From Hoeflea sp. IMCC20628 (GTDB lineage Bacteria > Pseudomonadota > Alphaproteobacteria > Rhizobiales > Rhizobiaceae): a stretch of DNA of 64,000 bases. This document shows, one piece after another, positions 49,933 to 59,500 of this stretch. The stretch's first letter is position 1. Each line of letters begins with the position of its first letter. Both the position numbers and the translations under genes were made by a program. The stretch spans positions 3,428,501-3,492,500 of the forward strand of contig NZ_CP011479.1 of assembly GCF_001011155.1 (NCBI RefSeq), written 5' to 3'. The notes under the pieces are model-generated. The model was not told where the DNA came from, ran no database searches, and worked only from the letters and a program-made list of their open reading frames with translations.

Positions 49933-51453
49933 TCAAAGCCAGGCATTGATGTGCCAGGGAGCGAATTCGTCTTCTCCGTAGCCAAGGCTTTCGCTCTGCG
50001 TGGCAGCACCCGACGCGGTCGCCAGCATCAGCAGGAAGATGCGCTCGCCCATTTCCTCGATGCTTTCCTTGCCGTCAAGCACAGTGCCACAATCAAAATC
50101 CATGTCGTCGCGCATCCGCTCGAAAATCGGTGTGTTGGAGGCTAGCTTGATTGACGGGCTTGGCCGGCAGCCAAAGCACGAGCCGCGCCCCGTGGTGAAC
50201 GCAATCAATGTCGCGCCGGAAGCCACCTGGCCCGTGGCCGAGACCGGATCGAAGCCCGGCGAATCCATGAAGATCAGGCCAGGCTTGTCCGCCGGCTCTG
50301 CATAGTTGATCACATCGACAAGATTGGTGGTGCCGCCTTTGGCGACAGCGCCGAGTGATTTTTCCAAGATGGTGGTCAATCCGCCTTCCCTGTTTCCGGG
50401 CGAAGCGTTGCCATCAAAGCCATGTGGCTCCCGCTTGGTGTAGTCTTGCCACCAGTCGAGAAGTCCGATCAGACGTTCGCCTACCTCGCGGCTGACGGCA
50501 CGTTCGAGCAGCAGATTTTCGGCGCCGTGAATTTCCGGGGTTTCGGCGAGAATTGCTGTTCCACCGCAGGCAACAAGACGATCAACTGCCGCCCCAAGCG
50601 CCGGGTTGGCAGTCAGGCCCGACAGTCCGTCCGAGCCGCCACATTGCAATCCGACGACCAGCTCGGATGCTGGCACAGCGGTGCGCTCGGCCTTCGCCGC
50701 AATCGCGATCATTTCGCCGACATCCGCGATCCCCGTCGAGATCGCGGCGCGGGTGCCGCCGGCATCCTGGATGGAAAGCGTCCGCAGCATCGGGCCGGAA
50801 ACCAGATGCTGGTCTGCCAGCATGGTGTCAATCTGATTGTCCTCACAGCCAAGCCCAACGATGAGCAGGCCGGCAAAATTCGGGTGGCGCACATAACCAC
50901 CCAGAGTTCGCCGCAGTATGTCCATGCTGGTGGAACCATCCGAAACACTGCATCCTGATTTGTGGGTGAGCGCAACGACTCCATCGCATCCGGGATAGGC
51001 ATCGAGCGCTCCCGGCGCACTGAAATGATCGGCGATCTTCCTTGTCACCAGGCTGGAACAATTCACCGAAGCGATGACGCCAATGAAATTCCGCGTACCA
51101 ACCTTGCCGTTATCGCGCCGGTAGCCCTGAAACACCGGAACCTGCTCGCTCTTGAGAAACTGCGTATTGTGCAGCCGTGATCCTATATCCCGCGCGGCAT
51201 GGGACGTTTCATAGCCGAGATTGTGCTCGTGCACCCATTGGCCGGCGACGATGTCGGCGGTCGCACGGCCGATGACCAGTCCGAGACGGCGCACCTCCTC
51301 GCCTTTGGCGATGGCAGCAACCGCGATCTTGTGGCCGGCAGGAACCCGCTCGCGTGCGGTGAATTTTGCATCAGGCAGCCCCTCTCCAGCCTCAAACCCA
51401 TCCACCGCGATGGCGATCTGGTCACCCTTGTTCATGTGCAGGAGTCTTTTCAA
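49933..51453 (-). CDS. UxaA/GarD-family sugar-acid dehydratase
   Basis: A 506-residue dehydratase of the altronate/galactarate type. A SAF domain opens the protein (LLHMNKGDQIAIAV to GQWVHEHNL, about residues 1-85) and the UxaA core follows, with conserved cysteine blocks HKSGCSVSDG, GLGCEDNQ and FTTGRGSCFGCRPSPSIKLASN (core GSCFGCRPSPSIK). I choose the TTG at 51453: GGAG lies exactly 6 bases upstream, the length matches the family, and an ATG at 51549 would add 32 residues without a site. It dehydrates a hydroxy acid to a keto-deoxy acid, the natural substrate for the DHDPS-family lyases next door. Confidence 0.86.
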   Translation of the reverse strand: MKRLLHMNKGDQIAIAVDGFEAGEGLPDAKFTARERVPAGHKIAVAAIAKGEEVRRLGLVIGRATADIVAGQWVHEHNLGYETSHAARDIGSRLHNTQFLKSEQVPVFQGYRRDNGKVGTRNFIGVIASVNCSSLVTRKIADHFSAPGALDAYPGCDGVVALTHKSGCSVSDGSTSMDILRRTLGGYVRHPNFAGLLIVGLGCEDNQIDTMLADQHLVSGPMLRTLSIQDAGGTRAAISTGIADVGEMIAIAAKAERTAVPASELVVGLQCGGSDGLSGLTANPALGAAVDRLVACGGTAILAETPEIHGAENLLLERAVSREVGERLIGLLDWWQDYTKREPHGFDGNASPGNREGGLTTILEKSLGAVAKGGTTNLVDVINYAEPADKPGLIFMDSPGFDPVSATGQVASGATLIAFTTGRGSCFGCRPSPSIKLASNTPIFERMRDDMDFDCGTVLDGKESIEEMGERIFLLMLATASGAATQSESLGYGEDEFAPWHINAWL

Positions 51454-51558
51454 AACGATCTCCGAATTCGGCGGGATTGGATATTGACGAAGGTCGACAA
51501 ACCCCAGGTGAGACATCATGCGACAGCAGCTTGACTGCTTGTCCGTCATCTTAAATTA

Positions 51559-51570
51559 ATTGTCGACAAA
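51559..51570. promoter_or_regulatory. Operator-like palindrome TTGTCGACAA (site 4)
   Basis: TTGTCGACAA (51560-51569) is a perfect palindrome and the 12-bp window differs from site 3 at one end position. With the start placed at 51453 it lies about 106 bp upstream of the dehydratase gene, inside the 304-bp gap that separates it from the glycosyltransferase-like gene. No gene is seen in the rest of that gap (51571-51757). Confidence 0.62.
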
Positions 51571-51757
51571 TATCTATACGGCTTGCCGTAGGACTTGCGC
51601 TGCAACGGTTCGAAAATTGCGACAGGTCAGACGTCTATAAAAACCGGCACATGGTGGGCAGCGAGATTTCGGGGCATTTCGAATTGCCAAACCCGGACCG
51701 GGTGAGATACCCAACAGCCGGACACTGACAAAAGGGCCGCACGGAGAACTTCGGATC

Positions 51758-52390
51758 ATGCAAAGCGACCCAGTAAGTGGCTTTCGAATCGACAGCCTTG
51801 ATGACTTGGAAATCCGACTGGGACGGCTCGACACAATTGTCTGCCTCGGCAATGGCCCATCCTCCGAAGATCCCCGCCTGGCTGAATACCAGCGCGCCAC
51901 CCTGTTCAGGGTGAACTGGATCTGGACACAGCGCGCCTGGCTTGCTGCGCCGGACATGGTTTTCACCGCTGATCCGGATCTGGTTCAACTTCCCCGGCAA
52001 CCCATCCTCGCTTTTCCGACTCAGCTGATCGGGGAACCGATTTTGCGGGACAATGCCGCCAAAGACCATTTTCCGGAGACAGGCTATTGTTATCTAGACC
52101 GTTTCACACCGCCTCTTGCCGACTTCTCGCAACCGCGCATTCCGACAAATGGCGCCCTTATGGTCGCACTGGCAGCGGCCCTGCGGCCGCAGCGGCTTGT
52201 GATCGCCGGCATGGACCTCTACCGCCATCCGCAGGGCAAATACCCAGGCGAGATCGACAATTCCGAAGGGTATACGAGCCAGCACTGCGCGGAAATCGAC
52301 CTTGATCTGATTGAACGCGCGCTCGCCGATCATGACGGAGAGACTGTCATTCTGAGTGATAATCTGCGCCAGGCGCTTCCGCCCATCTAA
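51758..52390 (+). CDS. Sialyltransferase/GT29-42-like orphan protein, tentative
   Basis: A 210-residue soluble protein I do not confidently recognise. The opening strand-loop IVCLGNGPSSEDPRL (about residues 27-41) resembles the nucleotide-sugar loop of GT29/GT42-type sialyltransferases and DUF115-like proteins, and PTNGALMVALAAALRPQRLVIAGMDLYRH (core IAGMDLYRH) resembles the second half of that fold. It would act on a surface glycan or a small acceptor. It stands alone, followed by an AT-rich gap. Weak GGAG lies 11 bases before the ATG. Confidence 0.6.
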   Translation: MQSDPVSGFRIDSLDDLEIRLGRLDTIVCLGNGPSSEDPRLAEYQRATLFRVNWIWTQRAWLAAPDMVFTADPDLVQLPRQPILAFPTQLIGEPILRDNAAKDHFPETGYCYLDRFTPPLADFSQPRIPTNGALMVALAAALRPQRLVIAGMDLYRHPQGKYPGEIDNSEGYTSQHCAEIDLDLIERALADHDGETVILSDNLRQALPPI

Positions 52391-52720
52391 AGCGCCCCGG
52401 CGCCAAGCGTCTGCTTCCGTGGGCTTTCGAGCGGCCGCGGTCTCCGAGAAATCATGTATTAGAATCGAGACTACCCGCTTAAGGAACATTTAAGCGCGAA
52501 TTAATATTGGTATATTGTAATGTTTTTGATCCGTCGGAACCAGTTTGAAATATAACCTCGAATTGCCTTCGGTAGATTTCAAGGATACCCACGCGGTGAA
52601 GTTTGTACATATTAATACAGATGGCACAATACGTAACTGCGATTATCAGTATAACATTTCATTTTATTTCAAGTTCAAGCCATCCTGCACTTACTTTACA
52701 ACCAGAATCGCGAGATATAT
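52391..52720. other. AT-rich 330-bp gap before the diguanylate cyclase gene
   Basis: From about 52480 the base composition turns distinctly AT-rich, unlike its surroundings (for example GAATTAATATTGGTATATTG). No supported gene, repeat or strong hairpin. It may hold a promoter bound by AT-seeking nucleoid proteins such as MucR in Rhizobiales. This is an inference from composition. Confidence 0.45.
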
Positions 52721-54082
52721 ATGACCATGCTGAATGCCATATCTCTAGATACTGGCATCGAGTCGGACATGTCCGAACCGGTTGAGACCGTATTCAGCAA
52801 TGCGTCGCAGCCTTCGGTGCATGTCATTGGCGGCAGACAATTTCTCCACTCCATAGCGCTCATCCTAGCGCCCATGAGCTACACATCCACGCCCGTCAAC
52901 GGCCGGCCCCATCTCGCAGTGGTGGATGAGCCCAGTGCCGGAACAATCGTGGTGATCGATGGCTCGCTTCCCGATGCGCTTGAAATCTGCAGTGACCTTG
53001 GCGAGACCGCGCCAAAGATACTGGTTTCACCTGAAACATCGTTCTCCTTTCGGGCGAAATGCGCTCAAGCGCATGTCAGCACGGTCATGAGCGCGCCGAT
53101 CGATCAAGCCGAATTCATAAACTGGCTGGAGTATCTCGGCGGCCAGATGACCAGCCAACCCGCGTCGATCTTGCTGGTCGATGACGACCCCCTGGCATCT
53201 GCAGTCTATGCAGAGATGCTGCGGGCCAATGGCATGACGGTTGCGGTCCTCAATGATCCACTCAAGATCATCATGACGATCGAACGCTCCTATTTCGATC
53301 TCATCATCATGGACCTTCAAATGCCAGGCACCGATGGCATCGAGATCGCCAAGATCATTCGTCAGCATCAAAACCACCTCTCGATCCCGATCGTGTTCTT
53401 GTCGTCCGAGGAAGACAAGCAGGTCCAGATGAAGGCGCGGCAATTCGGCGGCGACGATTTCATCTCGAAACGGGCTGACCTTGATGCACTGGTCTCTCTG
53501 ATCCATCTCCGAGTGCAGCGAGCACGCGTTCTGCGCAACCTCATAGAGCGCGATGGCTTGACCGGTCTGCTCAACCACCGCCGCTTCAAGGAGCGTGTCG
53601 GGCAAGAGATGTCACGGACCAAGCGGACAAATCTGCAATTTTGCATTGCCATGATTGATGTCGATCATTTCAAGAAGGTCAACGATACCTGGGGACATCC
53701 GGTCGGTGACAAGGTCTTGTCAATTCTGGCGCGGGCGCTGGTTGGCTGGGTTCGCAAGACCGACGTGGTTGGCCGATATGGCGGTGAGGAGTTTGCGGTT
53801 TTGCTGCTCGACACATCACCGGATACGATCTTCGAAGTGATGGAAAATTTCCGCAAGCACTTCGCGAAAATGGTCTTTGACGGCCAGGATGGAAAATTCT
53901 CACTCACCGTCAGTATTGGCGTTGCCGGCAGCGATGCAAATGGCGACAGCGCTGCTCTCTTTGCCCAGGCAGACAAGGCGATGTACCTGGCCAAGAGCAA
54001 TGGCCGCGACCAAGTGGTCATCGCCGGCACTGATGAATTGCCCTCTTCTCCCGATCATGACGCATTGGCGGGCAAAAGTTGA
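52721..54082 (+). CDS. PleD-type response regulator diguanylate cyclase
   Basis: A 453-residue protein making cyclic di-GMP. The N-terminal part (about 30-140) is a degenerate receiver-like domain without acidic pocket; a full receiver follows (about 148-265) with phospho-acceptor D198 in IIMDLQMPG and acidic LLVDDDP. The GGDEF domain ends the protein with an intact active site GGEEF (354-358) and an inhibitory RxxD site, RKTD (345-348), five residues before it. This is the architecture of PleD, activated by phosphorylation-driven dimerisation. The ATG at 52721 or 52727 can serve as start. Confidence 0.9.
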   Translation: MTMLNAISLDTGIESDMSEPVETVFSNASQPSVHVIGGRQFLHSIALILAPMSYTSTPVNGRPHLAVVDEPSAGTIVVIDGSLPDALEICSDLGETAPKILVSPETSFSFRAKCAQAHVSTVMSAPIDQAEFINWLEYLGGQMTSQPASILLVDDDPLASAVYAEMLRANGMTVAVLNDPLKIIMTIERSYFDLIIMDLQMPGTDGIEIAKIIRQHQNHLSIPIVFLSSEEDKQVQMKARQFGGDDFISKRADLDALVSLIHLRVQRARVLRNLIERDGLTGLLNHRRFKERVGQEMSRTKRTNLQFCIAMIDVDHFKKVNDTWGHPVGDKVLSILARALVGWVRKTDVVGRYGGEEFAVLLLDTSPDTIFEVMENFRKHFAKMVFDGQDGKFSLTVSIGVAGSDANGDSAALFAQADKAMYLAKSNGRDQVVIAGTDELPSSPDHDALAGKS

Positions 54083-54170
54083 CAGAGATCCGGAAACCCA
54101 CGGCTGACCCAGCATCATCTGATGTAGCCTCCCTCCCGGGTTTCTCGATCCACAGGATTGGACCAGACAA

Positions 54171-55430
54171 ATGAATGTGGCCTATGACCATGATCTCGAT
54201 AAATCAGAAATAGTTCTTGATGGCCGTTCGGTCTGCATCGTCGATGACGACAGTCTGTACCGGGGACATCTTGCTGCGCTGATCGGGCAGGCGCATATCA
54301 GGACGTCGGAGGCAGGCGACAGCGCTGAGCTGGTTCAGGTTCTGGAAAAGGAGATGCCCGACTGCATTCTTCTCGACTACAACCTCCATGCCGAGAACGG
54401 CTTCCGGCTGCATGAACAGTTGAAGCTGCGCTTTCCCAACCTCGCACCGGTGGTGATGCTGTCGGCGGACGAATCGCAACGCACGGCGATCAAGGCCTTC
54501 CGCATGGGGTTTTATGATTTCCTGCCGAAGCGAAATCTCCGTCTTGAGGAAATTACCACCGTCATTCAGAAAACCATTGCACGCCATGACGGCGAAAACG
54601 CGCAACGTGATGAGGTTTCCTCCTTGCGCAAACACGCGATGTTCGACGATCTGACAGGAATGTACTGCCGTAGCGAACTTGACAAGAAACTGGCGTATGT
54701 TGCGAACTCCGCCAAAAAACTGACCAAGAAATACGCAGTCTTTTCAATTTGTCTGGCCGAGTACCGGGCAATCGGCACCCATTTCGGCATTGGCAATGCG
54801 GATGAAATTCTTCGCAGCTTCGCTGGCAAAATCCGCTCAACCATCAGGACTGATGATTTCTGTGGCCGTTTCGACGAAGACAGCTTCCGCTATGTCATGG
54901 ACCGGAATGTATCAGAGGCCAGCATCCTCGAGTGCCAGAGGCGCCTGACCGAGAAGCTGACCTTCTCTCACCACCTCAAATCGGTGGAACTTCAGATTTC
55001 GCCCCTGATCGGGGTATCGATATCCAATGAACATGACGATCTCGCCGAGATGATGCAGTCACTTGCTGTCGAGCAAGAGCACCAACTGGATGCATTACGT
55101 GCGCAAGGCGGCACCAACGGCTGGAGCGTGTTGCCCGACGGGTCAGTGCCGGCAAGTTCAGGCGTTGCCGAAGCCCAGGAGCGGCGGAAATCGGTTCGGA
55201 TGCGGACCCTGAAACCTGCCTTCATCGCGATTGAGGAATGGTCGTCAAAGATCAATTGCACCGTGCGCAATATTTCCGATGGCGGCGCTCGGATCCGGCT
55301 GGATCAACCATTGGCACTGCCCGAGTTCTTTCTACTCAAGATTACCGGCACGGGGCCACTCAGACGGGTTCGTAAATGCTGGCACATCAACAATGAAATC
55401 GGTGTCGAGTTCTGTGACGAACAAAACTAG
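54171..55430 (+). CDS. Receiver-degenerate GGDEF-PilZ protein
   Basis: A 419-residue three-domain protein. The receiver (about 18-135) has D69 in ILLDYNL and IVDDDS. The GGDEF-like domain (about 155-290) has lost the signature: the motif reads RFDEDSF (233-239), so synthesis is unlikely. The C-terminal PilZ domain (about 337-415) keeps both binding motifs, RRKSVR (338-343) and NISDGG (367-372). It therefore looks like a phosphorylation-gated cyclic di-GMP effector. It is 89 bp after the cyclase gene and likely part of the same system. Confidence 0.85.
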   Translation: MNVAYDHDLDKSEIVLDGRSVCIVDDDSLYRGHLAALIGQAHIRTSEAGDSAELVQVLEKEMPDCILLDYNLHAENGFRLHEQLKLRFPNLAPVVMLSADESQRTAIKAFRMGFYDFLPKRNLRLEEITTVIQKTIARHDGENAQRDEVSSLRKHAMFDDLTGMYCRSELDKKLAYVANSAKKLTKKYAVFSICLAEYRAIGTHFGIGNADEILRSFAGKIRSTIRTDDFCGRFDEDSFRYVMDRNVSEASILECQRRLTEKLTFSHHLKSVELQISPLIGVSISNEHDDLAEMMQSLAVEQEHQLDALRAQGGTNGWSVLPDGSVPASSGVAEAQERRKSVRMRTLKPAFIAIEEWSSKINCTVRNISDGGARIRLDQPLALPEFFLLKITGTGPLRRVRKCWHINNEIGVEFCDEQN

Positions 55431-55535
55431 AAGCCCGCGCCTACGCGAACCACATCGAGACCGACGGGCTGTGCGGCAGTGAAAACGATGGATGGCCGAA
55501 CAGCCGGTCATCGCCACAACAAGGAAACCCGACCT

Positions 55536-55883
55536 ATGGCCAGCCAACCAAAGAGCGTCGACAAACTGGACCAGTTGCCGGATGAGGCACAAAACCGGAT
55601 TGCGCAACTGCGTCTTCTCTTTGTTGCGCGATGCAAGGAAAACCTGATTCAAATCAGGCAGGTTCTGGACGACCGAGCCGCCGCCAACGGGCCGATGACG
55701 CAGGATCCTTCACTGATCAAACTGGCTCATTCCCTTGCGGGCGCATCGGCGATTTTCGGATATAAAGACCTCGGTCGCACTGCGTTCAAGCTTGAATCGA
55801 CACTGCGGGAAGTCAATTATCCAGAGGCAGACTTCACCCAGGCTGTCGAAGATCTGATTGAACAACTCACCGCGCTCGACTGA
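55536..55883 (+). CDS. Histidine phosphotransfer (HPt) protein
   Basis: A 115-residue four-helix HPt protein. The phospho-accepting histidine is H65 in LIKLAHSLAGASAIFGY, matching the HSLKG-type motif. It would pass phosphoryl groups from the hybrid kinase receiver to other receivers. I use the ATG at 55536; AAGGA lies about 11 bases upstream. Located between the two cyclic di-GMP proteins and the receiver/kinase pair, it completes a phosphorelay set. Confidence 0.85.
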   Translation: MASQPKSVDKLDQLPDEAQNRIAQLRLLFVARCKENLIQIRQVLDDRAAANGPMTQDPSLIKLAHSLAGASAIFGYKDLGRTAFKLESTLREVNYPEADFTQAVEDLIEQLTALD

Positions 55884-56054
55884 AAACACCTGACTGGATA
55901 AAGCAGTCCTATAGCGGTCAACGCAATCACGCGGACACCAACCGTTGCTGGCCTGGTTCCTCGGTGGCAAGGCATGTCGAACTGATCATGCATGAATAGG
56001 CTCGCAATATAGCGACGCCCCCGGCCAACCGAATGCAAGTGCCGCCGCCCCTTT

Positions 56055-56441
56055 TCAGCCATTGATCGTTGCAAACAGTTCTCTTGTCTGCGTGGCCAGG
56101 GTCATTGGATCAAATGGTTTGGAAATCACACTTACAGCACCCAGAGCCATAAATGTTTCGATGTCTTCCGGCTGGGTTCTCGCCGTTATGAAGGCCACCG
56201 GTATGGACGCGCTGACCGGGTCAAGCCGCAGACGAGCCAAGGTTTCCGGTCCGTCCATCCCCGGCATCATGACGTCAAGCAGGATCAGATCCGGCAGCCA
56301 TTCCTGAACGACGGACAACGCATCCGCACCTGACGCAGAGGTCCTGAGTTCGATATCGGAATCCAGCTCAAGCGCCATGCCGGCAATTTCGCGGATATCA
56401 TTTTCGTCGTCCACGTAGAGGATTTTCAAAGATTCAGCCAT
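56055..56441 (-). CDS. CheY-like single-domain response regulator
   Basis: A 128-residue stand-alone receiver. The acidic pocket is YVDDEND, the phospho-acceptor D56-type residue is in LILLDVMMPGMDGPE, and threonine and lysine switches appear in AFITART and ISKPFDP. No output domain is present, so it works by protein contact or as a phosphate sink or relay. It is 116 bp upstream of the end of the kinase gene, in the same direction downstream of it. Confidence 0.9.
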   Translation of the reverse strand: MAESLKILYVDDENDIREIAGMALELDSDIELRTSASGADALSVVQEWLPDLILLDVMMPGMDGPETLARLRLDPVSASIPVAFITARTQPEDIETFMALGAVSVISKPFDPMTLATQTRELFATING

Positions 56442-56557
56442 GGGATGTCTTTCGTGTTCGTAGACTCTGGGGCTTGTTCGGGACGCCTGGGATGTCTGCC
56501 GGGGTCCGGCTCTACAGAAGATGCGTTTGTCACCATCCTCGCACGTGGGTGGGTCCC

Positions 56558-59500
56558 TTACGCCGCCATCAGGCTTTGTATTTTCTTGACGATTTTCGCC
56601 TCCGAGGCCCGCGACTTCACCATCACCGAGGCGACCGATTGTTTGACGGCGTCAGACACTTCCGAGGCTGACAGGATCATAACCGGAACTGGGAGTTCGA
56701 CAAGACCGGACAAGGTGTTGAGAAACTCAAGCCCCGAGCCATCCGGCAATCCCAAGTCCAGAACAATCAGATCGAATTGCTTGGAGCGTAACAAGACTTC
56801 AGCGCTTTTCAGTGTCGTCGCCGTGACAACGGTGGCGGTGCCCTGCAGATAGGTTGCCAGCACCCGGCTCAGATCCTCGTCATCCTCGATATGGAGTAGC
56901 GTCGGCACATCACGCTGACGATAATGCAGCAGGGAGCGTCGGCCATCATCCGGTTCAATCGTTTCCGCCAAAACTTCCTGGGTCGGAATCGGAAAATCGA
57001 TCCAGAAAGTGGTGCCCTTGCCGGTTTCTGTTTCGAAACCGATCACTCCACCCATTCGCTCGACAATCTGCTTGCTGATGTGAAGACCCAGGCCGCTGCC
57101 GCCTTTGACCCGTGTCGAGGAGGAATCGCTTTGCAGGAATTTCCCAAAGATTTGCGGGCGGAATTCTTCGGGAATTCCTTCGCCGTTATCCTTGATCACA
57201 ACACGGATCAGATCCCCGTTCCGGTGGGCCGAAATTTCCACCTGGTCGTCCCTGCTGGAGAATTTGGCGGCATTGGAGAGAAGATTTGCCATCACCTGCG
57301 CGAACCGTTCCGGATCTGCGTTGACAGCGAGGTCCGGATCAATTTCTGAAATTTTGATGGTCACACCGAGATTGTCCGCATAGGGCTGATTGACATCAAC
57401 CGCCTGCTTGAGAAGCGACGCCAGTTCCTGCTGCTTCATGTCAAACCGCATCTGGCCGGAGGCTATCTTGTCAATGTCGAGAATGTCATTGATCAGAAGC
57501 GTCAATCGCTCGCAGTTCTTGTGAGCGATATCTATCAGGCGGAGGGCCTTGTCCGGCATTTCCTTCGACATCGCGCCCATGACCAGGCCCAGCGCGCCAC
57601 GAATGGATGTCAACGGAGTGCGCAACTCATGACTGACGATGGACACGAAATCGGATTTCAGGCGCTCGATTTCCCTACGTTTCGTCAGGTCTACGATAAC
57701 ACCGAGATAGCCTGTGGTCTGGTGGGATTCATTGCGCAAAGCAGTTACTGTTAGGAGAACAGGAATACGCGTCCCGTCCCTGTGAATGTAGGTCCATTCG
57801 TTTTCATCGATGCCGTTTACGTCGACATTTTTGGTGAAAGTCTCAAAGTCAGCGCTGACCGGAAAGCCAAGCTCCGCCGAGAGCACACGAGAACGCTCCT
57901 CGACTTCGGACTGATCGTGCCACAACGCCGGGGATTGCTTGCCAACGATTTCTTCGGCCGAGTAGCCCAATGCAGTTTCGGCCGCCTCGTTGAAGACCAT
58001 GACCTTGCCGTCCATATCGGTCGCGATAATCAGATACTCGGTACTGGCCATGACCGCGGATTTGAGCGCATTGGACTCACTTAGAGCGCGGGCCGCCGCC
58101 ACGGCTTCGCTGGTATCGCGAAGAGTGCTGACCAACATGCGTTTGCCATCAAGACGCATCTCATTGACGGAGAGATCTACCGGGAAGATCGAACCGTCCT
58201 TGCGCCGGGCGGACATTTGCTGGCCGGTACCGATTGCCAGACCTTCACCGCTCTTCAGGTAATGGTTCATGTAATCATTGTCAGTCGGCATCAGCATATT
58301 GACGTTCTTGCCTACAACTTCTCCCTGCGCATAGCCAAAGAGCCGCAGTCCCGCCGGGTTGATGGATTCAATCGTGCCTTCGGAACCAATGGTCAACACC
58401 CCGTCCAGGACGGTATTCATCACCGTCGAATTCCGGGTTGATTCCTGCTTGATGCGTTCGTTGGACTCTTGCAGATCCGCTGTCTTCAGCCGTGACAAAA
58501 GCGTCATGTGCGCGGTCATGGCGGTCAGAATCGAAATCAGAAGACCGGCGATCAAAGCGGCGTCCGGCAGCAGGGACTGCTGCGACTTCAGGAACTGCGT
58601 TGTCGGAATGATTTGTATCGACCAGAGCTTGTCCGGGATTTGTATCGTGCTTTCAAGCGCCCAAGGCCTGGCAATCGACTGGTTCAGATTGCCGAACTCA
58701 CGTTGGACATCACCGTCATAGGTAATCAGAAACTGGTAGCGGTCGAGTGTTTCGGGAAGAATCTCATTGCTGAAAAACTCGCTCACCGAGAATATCGCGG
58801 CAAGGTAGCCAGCCGAGGCGCCCTTCGCGTTGAGCGGTAAATACGCAGTGAAAGCGCGCTCTTTTGCGGTCAACCGGATTGGAGGGCCGATTATGGGGAT
58901 GTCCTGCTTGACCGCCATGGCTGCCAAATCTGCTTGCGAGGCGTCCATGATGGCATCAACCCAGACCGACCGATCATTCCGCGTCGATTGCTCGGATTCC
59001 ACCATCTGACCTTTTTCATTGATCCACGCAACGGCCCGGAGGCCAGCGAGATCGTCAATATAGTTTCGTGCATCCACTTGCCATAAATGCACCGGACGAT
59101 CGGTGGCGGTCTCCATCCTTGAGGCCATGCGTTTCAATGCCAGCATTTTCGCTTCGGTTTCGGCGGTGATGAGCAAATCAATCTTGCTGATTTCGCTGCT
59201 GATCATGGCCTTGAGATGAGCCTCCTCCTTGTCATCGAGAGCGCGATAAAGCGACACTGATCCCACTGCCAGCACTGCAAACACGACACCTGGCAGCAAC
59301 AACGCCTTTCTGCCATAGGCCCTATCCGCAGTTCCTGACAGGCGCGCGGTGGTGACAAACAAAAACAGGCCTGACAAAAAGGTAATCAGAAGGCCACCAG
59401 ACAGGATCAGAATCGGGTTGTTGCTGCGCCAATCTTCTTCAAACCCGAGAGTGCTCTCCCAGACGATCAGCCACTCCTGCTGCATGATCTCAACATGCTC

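Noticed and set aside
53041-54082. The downstream receiver-PilZ protein as a second active diguanylate cyclase
   Set aside because: Only the protein at 52721-54082 keeps GGEEF; the next one reads RFDEDSF, so synthesis is not expected there.
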